A stretch of DNA of 48,873 bases from Paenibacillaceae bacterium (GTDB lineage Bacteria > Bacillota > Bacilli > Paenibacillales > NBRC-103111): NCBI GenBank assembly GCA_029256065.1, contig JAQSYT010000003.1:1-48873 (forward strand), in the 5' to 3' direction. The stretch's first letter is position 1; each line of letters starts with the position of its first letter. The translations under genes were made by a program, and so were the position numbers. Shown one piece after another: positions 33,863 through 44,400 of this stretch. The notes beneath the pieces are model-generated. The model worked only from the letters and a program-made list of their open reading frames with translations, ran no database searches and was not told the origin of the DNA.

Positions 33863-34462
33863 TTACGGCCGGGCCCAAATCAGGCTGCCCATGCCTGCCC
33901 AGCAGCGTTCTGTGCGCTCCACCCGCAGCCCTGCCTCCTGGACCAACGCGTCAATATCCCGGGTGAGGTGGCAGCCGACCATCCGGTGCATAAGGGGATC
34001 CGCCGCTTTTTGCAGGAAGGACAGCGGCCGGTTCGTGCTTTTGCCATGCTCCAGCAGGAGAATTCTTCCTGTAGGCCGGCACCACCGGCGCATCTTCTTA
34101 AGCACAGCCAATGGATGCTCATAAGCGCATAGGGACAACGTGGATATTACGGTGTCAAAGCCCTGCTCCGGCAATGGCAGACCTTCGATATCGCCGCAGA
34201 CAAACTGCACCTCCAACTGGCTGCGGGCTGCAGCCTTTCTGGCGTGCTCCAGCATACCGGTGCTGAAATCTACAGCCGTCACACGGACCCCCGGCGGATA
34301 ATACGGGAAGTTGGCTCCCGCACCTACTGCCAGCTCCAGCACCTGGCCTTCGGCTGCTTCCAAGAGACGTCGCCTCCAGTCCACCAGGACGGCGGTCTCC
34401 CGTTTGACTGCATAGGACCGCGCTTGTTTATCAAAAACCTCCGGCTTTGGCCGGTTTGCCAT
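33863..34462 (-). CDS. Class I SAM-dependent methyltransferase
   Basis: 199 residues. The ATG at 34462 is seven bases after AAAGGA; an ATG at 34471 overlaps that site. Motif I is VLELAVGAGANFPYYPPG, the acidic residue is in VTAVDFSTGML, then CGDIEGLPLPEQGFDTVIST and MRRWCRPTGRILLLEHG. The pattern with N-P-Y-P after motif I and the LLEHGKS segment resembles UbiE-like and phospholipid methyltransferase-like proteins. The substrate is unassigned. It is divergent from mscL. Confidence 0.85.
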   Translation of the reverse strand: MANRPKPEVFDKQARSYAVKRETAVLVDWRRRLLEAAEGQVLELAVGAGANFPYYPPGVRVTAVDFSTGMLEHARKAAARSQLEVQFVCGDIEGLPLPEQGFDTVISTLSLCAYEHPLAVLKKMRRWCRPTGRILLLEHGKSTNRPLSFLQKAADPLMHRMVGCHLTRDIDALVQEAGLRVERTERCWAGMGSLIWARP

Positions 34463-34551
34463 GACTCTCATCCTTTCTGCCTGCTGCCGCCGCAAGGGAC
34501 AAGCAGTATGGTATAATAAAACGAATTTATGAATACAGGGGGCTTATGTAC

Positions 34552-34941
34552 ATGTGGAAAGACTTTAAGGCCTTTGCATTAAAGGGAAATGTGCTGGATC
34601 TGGCGATCGCCGTCATTATCGGCGCCGCCTTCGGCAAAATTGTCACATCGCTGGTGAATGACATCATCATGCCGCTGGTGGGGCTGCTGATTGGAGGCGT
34701 CAAGCTGGACGGGCTCCAGTACCAATATGGGGATGCCGTGCTGAAATACGGCGTGTTCCTGCAGTCGGTGGTGGACTTCTTCATTATCGCCGCTTCTCTC
34801 TTTCTTGTCATCAAGCTGGCTGGCAAGCTGAAGCGCAGGGAGGAAATCAAGGCCCCGGCGGCCCCGGCTCCCAGTGCGGAAGTGGCGCTTTTGACAGAAA
34901 TCCGCGATGCTCTGCGGAAGAATGGCAATTCGGCCGGCTGA
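34552..34941 (+). CDS. mscL: Large-conductance mechanosensitive channel
   Basis: 129 residues. The ATG at 34552 is nine bases after AGGGGG; the ATG at 34546 is only three bases from it. [20 protein letters not shown] is the typical N-terminal amphipathic helix and start of TM1. [20 protein letters not shown] follows, TM2 is [20 protein letters not shown], and a charged C-terminal bundle ends the protein. It forms a homopentameric pore that opens on hypo-osmotic shock. A perfect TATAAT lies at 34512-34517 without a good -35. Confidence 0.96.
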   Translation: MWKDFKAFALKGNVLDLAIAVIIGAAFGKIVTSLVNDIIMPLVGLLIGGVKLDGLQYQYGDAVLKYGVFLQSVVDFFIIAASLFLVIKLAGKLKRREEIKAPAAPAPSAEVALLTEIRDALRKNGNSAG

Positions 34942-34956
34942 GTTCAAAGACGCGCC

Positions 34957-35006
34957 AAAAGCCTGGCATACGGGAAGCATCCGCTCCCGGTGCCAGGCTT
35001 TTTTTT
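34957..35006. terminator. Bidirectional terminator after mscL
   Basis: AAAAGCCTGGCA (34957-34968) pairs with TGCCAGGCTTTT (34991-35002), with an inner CGGGA/TCCCG stem and a run of eight T in total. It also faces the convergent gene at 35026. Confidence 0.9.
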
Positions 35007-35025
35007 GCAAAAAATAAAGACGCGG

Positions 35026-35319
35026 TTACACTTCCCGGTCCACCAGCAGGCGCTTCACTTGTGCCGGTTTGGCAAAATAGCTTCCTGCTTCGGCGAAGAA
35101 GCCGGTAAAATGCGGGGTATTGTTATGGAAGTCAATCGCCTCCATATCCTTCCACTCCTCCACCACAATGAAGGTTTCCGGCTCGTTGGCCTGACGGAAC
35201 AGGTCATAGCTGATATTGCCTTCCTCCGCCTGGGAGCCTGCCACCAGCTCCTTGGATTTCTCCAGGAACGCCTCAACGTATTCCGGCTTAACATACAAAC
35301 GGGCATGAATGATAATCAC
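35026..35319 (-). CDS. Antibiotic-biosynthesis-monooxygenase-fold protein
   Basis: 97 residues. The GTG start at 35319 lies nine bases after AAGGAG and gives the usual family start VIIIHARLYVKPEYVEAFLE. A longer ATG start at 35343 would place the ribosome binding site inside the gene. The ferredoxin-like fold markers GNISYDLFRQANEPETFIVV and EEWKDMEAIDFHNNTPHF match the ABM/YgiN group. Members are small dimeric proteins, some quinol monooxygenases; activity here is unproven. It is a single gene. Confidence 0.88.
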   Translation of the reverse strand: MIIIHARLYVKPEYVEAFLEKSKELVAGSQAEEGNISYDLFRQANEPETFIVVEEWKDMEAIDFHNNTPHFTGFFAEAGSYFAKPAQVKRLLVDREV

Positions 35320-35385
35320 GGGCCATCTCTCCTTTTTGGGCATCTACCTTTCCATCCTACTCCCTTTTGCCGGGTCAAGCTATGT

Positions 35386-36339
35386 CTATTGTTCGAACAC
35401 GGACAGGAATCTCCCTACTGCCCGTTCCTCCCGGACATTCACTGCCACATTAATTTCGCTGCCGATACGGGGGATGGGACGCAAGTCGGCTACTACCATG
35501 CCGGCACAAAGGCTGCTTTCGCATTCCACCCGGACATGCATGGGCCGGTAGTCCAGCAGCTCGGGATGTACGGCGGCGATTACCGCCAACGGGTCGTGGA
35601 GCGGAGCGCTGTCCATGAAGAAATTGCTCCGCCGGTAGAATTGAAAATAATGCTCCAGGCTGTCCCTCATGAAGCGCACCACAGGCAAAACCTCCTCCGG
35701 CGCTTCGCGCAGCAGGATTTCCAGATGGCTGCGGGTCACCCGGGTGCGGAGCGTAACGTCCAGACCAATCATGGTAAGGGGAAAGCCTGCGGTGAACACT
35801 CTGTCGGCAGCCTCCGGGTCTCCCCAGAGATTGGCCTCCGCCACCGGCGACACATTGCCCGGTGCAAATACCGTCCCGCCCATAACCACCGCCTGCTTCA
35901 GCAGCGCTGGCAGCCGGGGCTCCAGCTCAAGCGCCAAAGCCAGATTGGTCAGCCTGCCCATGGTCACCAGGGTCAGCTGGCCGGGGTTCTCCCGGGCCAG
36001 ACGGCAGATAAGCTCCGGCCCCGGCTCCTCCACTGGCTGCCGCTTAGGGGCAGGCAGCTCAACGCCGCCCAAGCCGTTATCCCCGTGCACATGCACAGCA
36101 TATTCCCGCTGGGGGCGCACCAGAGGTTTTCTCGCCCCTAAGGCTACCGGAATGCCGCAGCCTGGTGCAGCCAGGTCCAGAAGGCGCAGGGTATTGTCTG
36201 CGGATTGTTCGGTAGCGATGTTGCCGAAGCAGGTGGTGATGGCCTCCAATTGGATCCGCGGGGAACGGAGCGCGAATAAAATAGCTAACGCATCGTCAAT
36301 GCCCGTATCGGCATCGATGATCATGCGGGTGGGCTGCAT
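35386..36339 (-). CDS. Inosine-uridine preferring nucleoside hydrolase family protein
   Basis: 317 residues. ATG 36339 has AGGAGG eight bases upstream. The calcium site DADTGIDDA (residues 9-17) is the family signature. TMGRLTNLALALE, VVMGGTVFAPGNVSPVAEAN and the C-terminal HDPLAVIAAV complete it. It hydrolyses the N-glycosidic bond of ribonucleosides in the cytoplasm for base salvage; the preferred base cannot be read from sequence. It is a single gene. Confidence 0.93.
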   Translation of the reverse strand: MQPTRMIIDADTGIDDALAILFALRSPRIQLEAITTCFGNIATEQSADNTLRLLDLAAPGCGIPVALGARKPLVRPQREYAVHVHGDNGLGGVELPAPKRQPVEEPGPELICRLARENPGQLTLVTMGRLTNLALALELEPRLPALLKQAVVMGGTVFAPGNVSPVAEANLWGDPEAADRVFTAGFPLTMIGLDVTLRTRVTRSHLEILLREAPEEVLPVVRFMRDSLEHYFQFYRRSNFFMDSAPLHDPLAVIAAVHPELLDYRPMHVRVECESSLCAGMVVADLRPIPRIGSEINVAVNVREERAVGRFLSVFEQ

Positions 36340-36552
36340 GTTGATTTCCTCCTGATTTTTTAACTTTTTGATTATTTTCAGAATATTCTTATTTGTCTGA
36401 TAATTAAAATTGTTGTAGAATAGGATTTATATCCCGCCCCCTAGCCGTTATCCTGTTTCCAGCACATGCATCGTTTGGTTTCCGGACAGAGATTCCTTGG
36501 AGAGGGGTCTTTGTGATCTTCACATTCTACTATCCAGAAGGAGGAGCCGTCT

Positions 36553-38451
36553 ATGCCGTTCTTGGACAAGCTGTCCCATTACCGTGAAAAGGAACATCAG
36601 CTGCATTGGGAAGGTACGTTTATGGATTACCTGGACATGGTCAAGGAACGGCCGGAAATTGCCGGACTGGCCCATGACCGCATCTACCGGATGATCGAAG
36701 CCGCCGGCGTGGAGGATAAAGGAGACGGCCGCCGGGAGTACAAGTTCTTCAGCTCCCAATTGTACGGGCTGGAGGATGATTTGCAAACCCTGGTAGAGGA
36801 ATACTTCCGCCCTGCCGCCCTGCGCCTGGATGTGCGCAAGCGGCTATTGCTGCTCATGGGCCCTGTCAGCGGAGGCAAGTCCACCCTGCTGGCCCTGCTC
36901 AAGGATGGCATGGAGAAATTCTCCCGGACAGAGGCCGGAGCCGTCTATGCCATTAAGGGCTGCCCCATGCAGGAGGAGCCCCTCCACCTGATTCCCCATG
37001 AACTGCGGGGAGAGTTTCAGACGGAATACGGCGTGAGCATTGAAGGGGACCTGTGCCCCGTCTGCCGCATGCGCCTGGACCTGGAATATGACGGCCGTGC
37101 AGAGCGGATGCCTGTCACCCGGGTGCTGTTCTCGGAGGCCAAACGGACCGGCATCGGCACCTTTGCCCCCTCAGACCCCAAGTCCCAGGATATTGCCGAC
37201 CTTACCGGTAGTATTGACTTTTCCACCATCTCCCAATACGGCTCCGAGTCCGATCCCAGGGCGTACCGCTTCGACGGCGAGCTGAACAAAGCCAACCGGG
37301 GCCTGATGGAATTCCAGGAAATGCTCAAGTGCGACGAGAAGTTTCTCTGGAACCTGCTGTCTCTAACTCAGGAGGGCAACTTCAAGGCCGGGCGTTTCGC
37401 CCTGATTTCCGCTGACGAGCTGATAATTGCCCATACCAACGAAACCGAGTACCGGTCGTTTATCGCCAATAAAAAGAACGAAGCTCTCCACTCCCGGATG
37501 ATAGTCATGCGCATTCCCTACAATCTGAAGGCCAGCCAGGAGGAACGGATCTACGACAAGCTGATCAAGCAGTCCAACATCAAGGGAGTGCATATTGCTC
37601 CCGGCGCTTTGAAGACCGCAGCGGTATTCAGCGTTCTCTCCCGGCTGAAGGAATCCAAGAAGCCCGGCATGGATCTGATGAAGAAGCTGTATCTGTACGA
37701 CGGCCAGGAGGTGGACGGCGCCAAAAGCGGCGATGCCGCCGAGCTGTACAAGGAGTTCTCCGACGAGGGTATGTCCGGGGTGGATCCCCGGTACGTCATT
37801 AACCGCATCTCCAGCGCCCTGATTAAAGGGGACAAGCCCTGCCTCAATTCTTTGGATGTGCTGAGATCCATGAAGGAGGGACTGGACCAGCATGCCTCCA
37901 TTTCCCGGGAGGAGCGGGAGCGGCTGCTGAACCTGATCACCATGGCCCGGGCAGAGTATGACCACCACGCCAAAACCGAGGTGCAGCGGGCGTTTGTCTA
38001 TTCCTTTGAGGATTCAGCCCATACCCTCATGAACAACTATCTGGACAATGTGGAGTCCTACTGCAACGGCTTTAAGCTGAAGGACCCCATCACCGAGGAG
38101 GAGCGGGACCCGGACGAAAAGCTGATGCGCTCCATCGAAGAGCAAATCGGCATTTCGGAAAATCAGAAAAAAGCCTTCCGGGAAGAGATTCTGATCAAAA
38201 TCTCCTCGTTAGCCCGGCGTGGCCAGAAATTCGAATACTCCTCCCACGAAAAGCTGAAGGAGGCCATTGAAAAGAAGCTTTTCGAGGATCTGAAGGACGT
38301 GGTGAAAATCACTACCTCAGCGAAAAATCCCGATGAGGGCCAGCTGAAGCGGATCAACGAGGTGTCCGCCCGGCTGATGGACCAGCACGGGTACTGCCCC
38401 TCCTGCGCCAATGAGCTGCTGAAGTATGTGGGCAGTCTGCTGAACCGGTAA
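36553..38451 (+). CDS. prkA: PrkA AAA+ family protein
   Basis: 632 residues, the B. subtilis PrkA length. ATG 36553 follows AAGGAGG. The AAA core has Walker A GPVSGGKST (103-111); a cysteine pair CPVCRM lies near 174; and the C-terminal PrkA domain contains VQRAFVYSFEDSAHTLMNNY. A late CPSCANELLKY closes it. PrkA was described as a serine protein kinase and later reported to have Lon-like protease activity. It affects sporulation in B. subtilis. It is the first gene of the conserved prkA-yhbH-spoVR cluster. I could not place a sigma-E or sigma-F promoter in the AT-rich 36340-36552 leader. Confidence 0.95.
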   Translation: MPFLDKLSHYREKEHQLHWEGTFMDYLDMVKERPEIAGLAHDRIYRMIEAAGVEDKGDGRREYKFFSSQLYGLEDDLQTLVEEYFRPAALRLDVRKRLLLLMGPVSGGKSTLLALLKDGMEKFSRTEAGAVYAIKGCPMQEEPLHLIPHELRGEFQTEYGVSIEGDLCPVCRMRLDLEYDGRAERMPVTRVLFSEAKRTGIGTFAPSDPKSQDIADLTGSIDFSTISQYGSESDPRAYRFDGELNKANRGLMEFQEMLKCDEKFLWNLLSLTQEGNFKAGRFALISADELIIAHTNETEYRSFIANKKNEALHSRMIVMRIPYNLKASQEERIYDKLIKQSNIKGVHIAPGALKTAAVFSVLSRLKESKKPGMDLMKKLYLYDGQEVDGAKSGDAAELYKEFSDEGMSGVDPRYVINRISSALIKGDKPCLNSLDVLRSMKEGLDQHASISREERERLLNLITMARAEYDHHAKTEVQRAFVYSFEDSAHTLMNNYLDNVESYCNGFKLKDPITEEERDPDEKLMRSIEEQIGISENQKKAFREEILIKISSLARRGQKFEYSSHEKLKEAIEKKLFEDLKDVVKITTSAKNPDEGQLKRINEVSARLMDQHGYCPSCANELLKYVGSLLNR

Positions 38452-38500
38452 ACATGCGGCGGCAAGACGCTATACAAATGATTAAGGAGGGATCAGGTCC

Positions 38501-39727
38501 ATGCAAAAGCCGCTTTTCGTGCTGTCCCGGGATGATTGGTCGCTCCACCGGAAGGGGGAAAGGGATCAGGAACGTCATGCCCGCAAGGTGAAGGAGGCCA
38601 TCCGCAAAAATTTAAAGGAGCTGGTCAGTGAGGAAGCGATTATTACCTCCCAGGGGGAGCGGATTGTGAAGGTGCCGATCCGGGAAATGGACGAACCCCG
38701 GTTCCGTTACGATTACGGGAACCAGCAGCATGTGGGCCAGGGCAACGGAGGCACCAAGGCCGGAGATGTGATCGGCCGGGCCTCCCGGAACGGCCAAGAG
38801 CCCGGCCAGGGTCAGGAGGGCCAGCCGGGGGACCAGCCCGGCGTGGACTATTACGAGGCCGAGGTGACGGTGGACGAGCTGGCGGAGCTGATCTTCGAGG
38901 ATCTGCAGCTGCCCCGGCTGCAGCGGAAGAATGAAGCGGATATGTCCATCGACGATATCCGCTTCAACGACATCCGCCGCAAGGGGATGATGGGCAACAT
39001 CGACAAACGCCGGACGCTGCTGGAGTCCCTGAAGCGCAGGAGCCTGTCCGGCGGCGGGGCTGGCGGCTACAGCGAAGGAGCGTCGGCGGCCTGGAGCGCC
39101 GATGCCGGCGGGGCCGAATTTTCCGCCGGCGGGCCAGCCGGTCTTATCAAGAACGAGGACATGCGCTTCAAAACCTGGGAGGACATCAGGAAGCCCCAGA
39201 GCAATGCGGTGGTGATTGCCATGATGGATACCTCCGGGTCCATGGGCAGCTTCGAGAAGTATATTGCCCGCAGCTTCTACTTCTGGATGGTGCGGTTCCT
39301 GCGCACCCGCTACGAGCGGGTGGAGGTATGCTTTCTCGCCCATGATACCGAGGCCAAGCAGGTGACGGAGGAGGCCTTCTTCACCAAGGGGGAAAGCGGC
39401 GGCACCCGCTGCTCCTCCGTCTATTCCCTGGCGCTGGACCTGCTGGACCGGGAGTATCCCGGCTCCGCGTACAACGCCTATGCCTTTCATTTTACCGACG
39501 GGGATAATATCGATTCGGACAATGCCCTGTCTGCGGAGCTGGTGAAGCAGCTTCTTCTGCGCACCAACCTCATGGGCTACGGCGAAATCAGACGCTATAT
39601 GCGGGTCAGCCGGCTGTGGGACAGCCTCTCCGCCATCCGGCATGAGGCGTTCACCACCTCCGTGCTGCAGGAGAAAGGCGATGTGCACCGGACGCTGAAG
39701 CAGTTTTTTGGGGAGGGAACAGCATGA
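38501..39727 (+). CDS. yhbH: YhbH/YeaH (DUF444) von Willebrand A-domain protein
   Basis: 408 residues. ATG 38501 follows AAGGAGGG. The N-terminal part (FVLSRDDWSLHRKGERDQER) and VPIREMDEPRFRYDY are DUF444 hallmarks. A Gly/Gln-rich linker spans about 80-125, and another Gly/Ala/Ser-rich stretch about 185-215. The VWA metal site DTSGSMGS is at about 243. Orthologues act with PrkA and SpoVR in sporulation (Bacillus) and stress (E. coli YeaH). It is 49 nt after prkA and overlaps spoVR by ATGA. Confidence 0.94.
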   Translation: MQKPLFVLSRDDWSLHRKGERDQERHARKVKEAIRKNLKELVSEEAIITSQGERIVKVPIREMDEPRFRYDYGNQQHVGQGNGGTKAGDVIGRASRNGQEPGQGQEGQPGDQPGVDYYEAEVTVDELAELIFEDLQLPRLQRKNEADMSIDDIRFNDIRRKGMMGNIDKRRTLLESLKRRSLSGGGAGGYSEGASAAWSADAGGAEFSAGGPAGLIKNEDMRFKTWEDIRKPQSNAVVIAMMDTSGSMGSFEKYIARSFYFWMVRFLRTRYERVEVCFLAHDTEAKQVTEEAFFTKGESGGTRCSSVYSLALDLLDREYPGSAYNAYAFHFTDGDNIDSDNALSAELVKQLLLRTNLMGYGEIRRYMRVSRLWDSLSAIRHEAFTTSVLQEKGDVHRTLKQFFGEGTA

Positions 39728-40983
39728 ACCAAACGGAGGCGGAGGCGCTGGAGCAGGCCATTGAGTCGATTACCGGCATGGCCGTGGAGGCCGGGCTGGA
39801 TTTTTTCACCATGCGCTATGAGGTTTGCCCTGCGGAGACACTGTACTCCATCGGCGCCTATGGCATGCCCACCCGGTTCACCCACTGGAGCTTCGGCAAA
39901 ACCTATCACCGGATGAAATCCGAATATGACTACGGGCTAAGCCGGATTTATGAGCTGGTGATCAACTCTGACCCCTGCTACGCCTTTCTGCTGGATCACA
40001 ATACGCTCCTGCAAAATAAGCTGATTGTGGCCCATGTGCTGGCGCACAGCGATTTTTTCAAGAACAATGCCATGTTCAGGGGAACGGACCGGCGGATGGT
40101 GGAGCGGATGGCGGTGTTTGCCCAGCGGATGCGGGCCTTCGAGCAGGAGTTCGGCAGCGATGCGGTGGAGGAGACGCTGGATGCGGGGCTGGCGATTCAT
40201 GAGCATGTGGACCCGCACACCCGCTTCGGCGCCAAGGGCGGCTTCCAGGAATCCGAGGGCGGCGCCAAGGACGTGATCGGCTTTATCGCCGGGGAGAGCC
40301 GGCATCTGGCCGACTGGCAGCGGGAGGTGCTCTATATGCTGCGGGAGGAAATGCTGTACTTCTGGCCGCAGATGGAGACGAAGATCATGAATGAGGGCTG
40401 GGCCACCTTCTGGCATCTGCGGCTGGTGCGGCAGCTGGAGCTGACAGGGGCGGAAATTATGGATTTTGCCAAAATGAACGCCGGGGTTGTCCAACCGGGA
40501 ACAAGCAGCCTGAACCCCTACTATTTGGGAGTCAAAATGCTGGAGTACATCGAGCGGCACAAGGGATTGGACGCGCTGTTCGAAATCCGGGAGACGGAGT
40601 CGGATGTATCCTTCCTCCGCAACTATCTGGACAAGACGCTGGTGGAGGAAATGGATCTGTACCTGTTCGGCAGGAAGGACGACCTCTACGTGGTCACCTC
40701 CAAGGATGTGGAGGAGGTGAAGCAGGCGCTCATCCGCCAGCGCACCAACGGCGGCTTTCCTTATGTGACCGCCATGGATGCGGACCATGGCGGCCGCGGC
40801 GAGCTGCTGCTGCTCCACCGCTACGATGGGCTGGAGCTGGACCGCAAGTATGTGGACCGGACCCTGCCCCTGGTCCACCGCCTGTGGGGCAAGCCCGTCC
40901 ACCTGGAAACCAGGGACAAGGAAAACAAGAGGCTGGTCTACAGCTTTGACGGGGAGAAGGTGCAGACCGGCTTGGCGGGGTAA
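39724..40983 (+). CDS. spoVR: SpoVR family stage V sporulation protein
   Basis: 419 residues, somewhat shorter than the B. subtilis protein (about 468). The ATG at 39724 overlaps the yhbH stop (ATGA). Family signatures include THWSFGKTYHRMKSEYDYGL, NSDPCYAFLLDHNTLLQNKL, VLAHSDFFKNN, and MNEGWATFWHLRLVRQLEL. SpoVR is needed for normal spore cortex in B. subtilis; the molecular activity is unknown. It completes the prkA-yhbH-spoVR unit. Confidence 0.95.
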   Translation: MNQTEAEALEQAIESITGMAVEAGLDFFTMRYEVCPAETLYSIGAYGMPTRFTHWSFGKTYHRMKSEYDYGLSRIYELVINSDPCYAFLLDHNTLLQNKLIVAHVLAHSDFFKNNAMFRGTDRRMVERMAVFAQRMRAFEQEFGSDAVEETLDAGLAIHEHVDPHTRFGAKGGFQESEGGAKDVIGFIAGESRHLADWQREVLYMLREEMLYFWPQMETKIMNEGWATFWHLRLVRQLELTGAEIMDFAKMNAGVVQPGTSSLNPYYLGVKMLEYIERHKGLDALFEIRETESDVSFLRNYLDKTLVEEMDLYLFGRKDDLYVVTSKDVEEVKQALIRQRTNGGFPYVTAMDADHGGRGELLLLHRYDGLELDRKYVDRTLPLVHRLWGKPVHLETRDKENKRLVYSFDGEKVQTGLAG

Positions 40984-41416
40984 CAGCGCTGGATGATGGA
41001 TAGTGAGTTGGGTGATGGCGTTGGGTGATGGATGATAGAGCTGGCTGCTTGAGAACAGCGCCGGGCGGTTTCTTTGCCGCATTGTAATAAAAAGCTATCC
41101 CCTGGGCCATGAGCAAACCGGAGGGATAGCTTCTTTTTGTGTACGAATGGGATTTATTGCAGCCGTCTCCGGAATTCATGGTCAGTTGCTCAATCGGCTC
41201 CAATGGCGGTCTTCTCGAGAACTCCGCATAAGAGATGTCAACCTAGCCGGACAGAGGATCCGCTATTCAGCGGAAAATCAACGTTTTTGAAATTATGCGG
41301 CCACAGGATCCTTTATGCGCCAGAAATGAGCCGGTTTCTCCAGCTTCCAAGAGCAATAGCGCATCGTGTGTCCGCGAAAAATTCACAACTGTACCATTTG
41401 GCAAAATAGCGGAAGC
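40984..41416. other. Intergenic region with terminator and a degenerate repeat pair
   Basis: 433 bases without a gene. It holds short GGTGATGG direct repeats (about 40990-41035), the terminator at 41092-41138, and a degenerate pair: CAGAGGATCCGCTATTCAGC (near 41260) and CACAGGATCCTTTATGCGCC (near 41303). Three short frames cross it but lack ribosome binding sites. Confidence 0.65.
41092..41138 (+). terminator. Terminator of the prkA-yhbH-spoVR unit
   Basis: AAGCTATCCC (41092-41101) pairs perfectly with GGGATAGCTT (41123-41132), with a 21-nt loop, followed by CTTTTTGT. The loop contains CATGAGC, which with GGGATAG recalls the dispersed CTGAGC-GGGATAG family; this may be chance. Confidence 0.78.
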
Positions 41417-44400
41417 TCAGTCCGGCCGGGTCAGCTCAATCCGCGGCGCACCTCGCAGCCCGAACCGGACAAAGGTGTACCGGTCCGTATAGATGCAGGT
41501 ACCAGGCGGAATATCCTTGTCGGTCCAGCCCGGTTTATCCTTGAAGCTGTCCGGTCCGATTTTGTAGACCTCGCCTTTGATATGATGGTGCGGTCCCAGA
41601 AGGTTGCGGCAGCTGTTCACCAGCTCCAGCGTGATGGCATTCTCTCCTTGCCGCAGATATGGCGTAATATCCGCCTCATACGGCTCCCACAGGAATACCT
41701 CTGCTTCCTGTCCATTGATCACCAGACGGCTGACCACAGCATCGGGTGCCCCGCCGAATATCCACCGGGCAGCAGCAACCCCCTCCAGGTCCAGAGAGGC
41801 CTTCATTTGCAGCCGAATTTTTCCGGCGTAGAAGGGGAAGCCCTGGCGGACCAGATCGTCGCTTGCTGCTTTTTCCGGCAGCTCCGTTAGCGTGAAGGGC
41901 CCTTCACCAAACACCGCGCGATGTTCCCCGTCCGAATACGGAGAATCTCCTGCTACTCCGAAGGCACCCACGATATAGATGCTCTCCAGCTCCGTATCCA
42001 GTTTCAGCTTGTTGCCCTCGGATTCGAATGCGCGGGCCTTCTCCAGAGCCTCATAGGTTTCCGGCGAGTTATCAAACAGGGTCTTCAAAACAACTGTGTT
42101 CTCCCCCGGCACAACCAGAGCGGCAATATCCAGCTTGCGGAAGGCGGTATCCCGCCACCAGCCGCAGTCCGATGCTTCCACAGGCTGTCCATTCAAATGG
42201 ATGGACAGGCCTTCGGGCTTTTCGACCACAAGGTACAGTGACCTGGGCGCTGCCGTATCGAATCCGACGCGGAACTGGAAAGCCAGCTCCACCCCAACAG
42301 GCCGCCCATAGGCCAGCAGCTTTTCCTGGAGCAGGATGACAGGCTGCGGCTCCGACCATGGGCCGTCCTCTACCCGCCAGCGGCAGGTGTCCAGGGTGAG
42401 GCTGTTCAGGTCAAGTGCCTGCATGGCCCACTCCCCTTCAAGCACGAATGGACGAACGGAATTAAGGGATGGAGTGGACGTGGACGACTGGTGGAGAGGA
42501 CTGGAGGGCTCCAACTCCTGAAGCAGCAGCCATGAGCCTGCCGGATACAGATCTAGACGCAGCCGGACGCAGCTGTCCGCCTCCTCCTGCTCCACCGGCC
42601 GGACCCCGCCTGTCCTGAGATCCAAGGCCGCTACTTTTCCGCAACGGGCAAGCTCCACCTGCGCCCGCCCATAGCGCTCCCCGCCGGAATTCACCAGATA
42701 ATATACCCTGCGGCCGGCCCACTCCAGCGTCTGCACATTGACGTCATCGGACACAATGGGCGCTCCTGCCGCATCCCGCACCCGGATAAAGGCTGCGCCC
42801 GGCCCGCCAACTGACTCCAGCAGCGCATCCGGATTCCACTCCGGCTGGAAGGCCTTCCCCAGCAGCTCCTGCAGCCCCGGGTCCTGCTCACCGTCCACCA
42901 GCGCCGGGTAAGGCGAGAAGGCAACCAGCCTGCCGCCCTCCCCCACAAACTGCTCCAGCAGCTCCAGCGTTGTACGGCTCACTGTAGCGCAGGGAGGCAG
43001 AACCACAGTGCGGTAAGCCGCCTCCCCGATAATGAAGCGCCCCTGCTCAACCCTGCCGTGGCGGATAATCAGGCTTTCGCTGCCGTAGTCATGCTCTACG
43101 AAACGCTGGCACAGCCACCTGGTCAGCCGGGCGAAGGCTTCATGGTACGGCCTGATCCGGGACACATCCGTCCCGGACAGCTCCACCCAGGCGGTGCGCA
43201 CCGGATGGAGCAGCAGCACCTCCGCCTGGCGGGTCCCCTCCGACAGCACCATGGATAACCGGGCGAAATAATCGTTGAACGTCCGGTATTCCTCCCACCA
43301 GGGCTGCTGGAAGAACAAAGACGGCGGGTAGTCCCGCTTGCACAGTCCCCGCAGGCTGTAGCCCTGCAGATGCTGGCACAGGAGATTGATGCCGTGAACG
43401 AACTGCCACTCCCCGATCCGCTTCAGATCCTCAAACCCGGCGTTCCAGCCGGAGCAGCCGAAGCTTTCGGTGATGGCCTGCTTCTTGCCCAGCTGGCGGG
43501 CGGCGGAGCTGACCTGCTTGGGTACAATAGGCTCCTCACCGGTAAAACGGCCCAGCCAGTCGCAGCCGGGAATCTGCAAGTATTCATAGAAGGCCATAGG
43601 ATCACCCGTGGAGGTAACCTGATGCATCAGCTCCTGCTCATCCACCACATGGCCCACTGAGGACCAGCCCCGCTCCCCGCACCAATCCCCAATCTGCTTG
43701 GCATAGGATCCTGCGAACATACCGGTGACGCATTCCCAGAAGCGGTAGCGGTGCCCGGAGCAGTCCTCCGTCTGGCCAAAAAGCGCCGGCAGTGCCTCTC
43801 TCACGTCATAGCCATAGGAGTCTGCAAAAACCGCCTCCAGCTCAAAGGACCATGGAATTTGCCCGCGGGCAAACTGCGGCTCATCGGTAAATATTCCCTT
43901 AATTTCCGCACCTGCCTCTGCTCCGAACCGGCTCCAATACGCCTCGTGGATGTCATCCAGAAACGCCCGGACTGCCTGCACGCTCAATGTATCAATATAA
44001 TAAGGGTTGATCTCGTAATAGATCCGCAGGTCGGCGTCTACCGCTGCTGACCCCTCAGGGAGACGGACAACCCCCTGCTCAGTCCTCCGGTAAAGCCCCA
44101 CTGTGGTGTCCCGCTCCCCGGCGAAGGGCCCGCCTTCGCAGATCAGCCTCTTCTGCTGGTATGCAACCCCGCGGGCAGGAACCTTGCCGTCGGCAAAGCC
44201 GCTGGGCCAGCCGTTCTCGTCATACAGCCAGGGGGACAAGCCCAGCTCCCTGCTTTTGCGGATGCATGCATCCACAGCGGCCATCCAGTCCTCTCCCATA
44301 TACGGCGTCTCCAGCCCTGCCCGGGCATGCATAAAAAAACCGCCGATTCCCGCCAGCTTCATCTCCTCCAGCTGGCGCTCCAGCTCCGCCTGATCCAGCT

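Noticed and set aside
41140-41410. Short plus-strand frames behind spoVR
   Set aside because: They lack ribosome binding sites, overlap one another, and translate intergenic repeat-like sequence.
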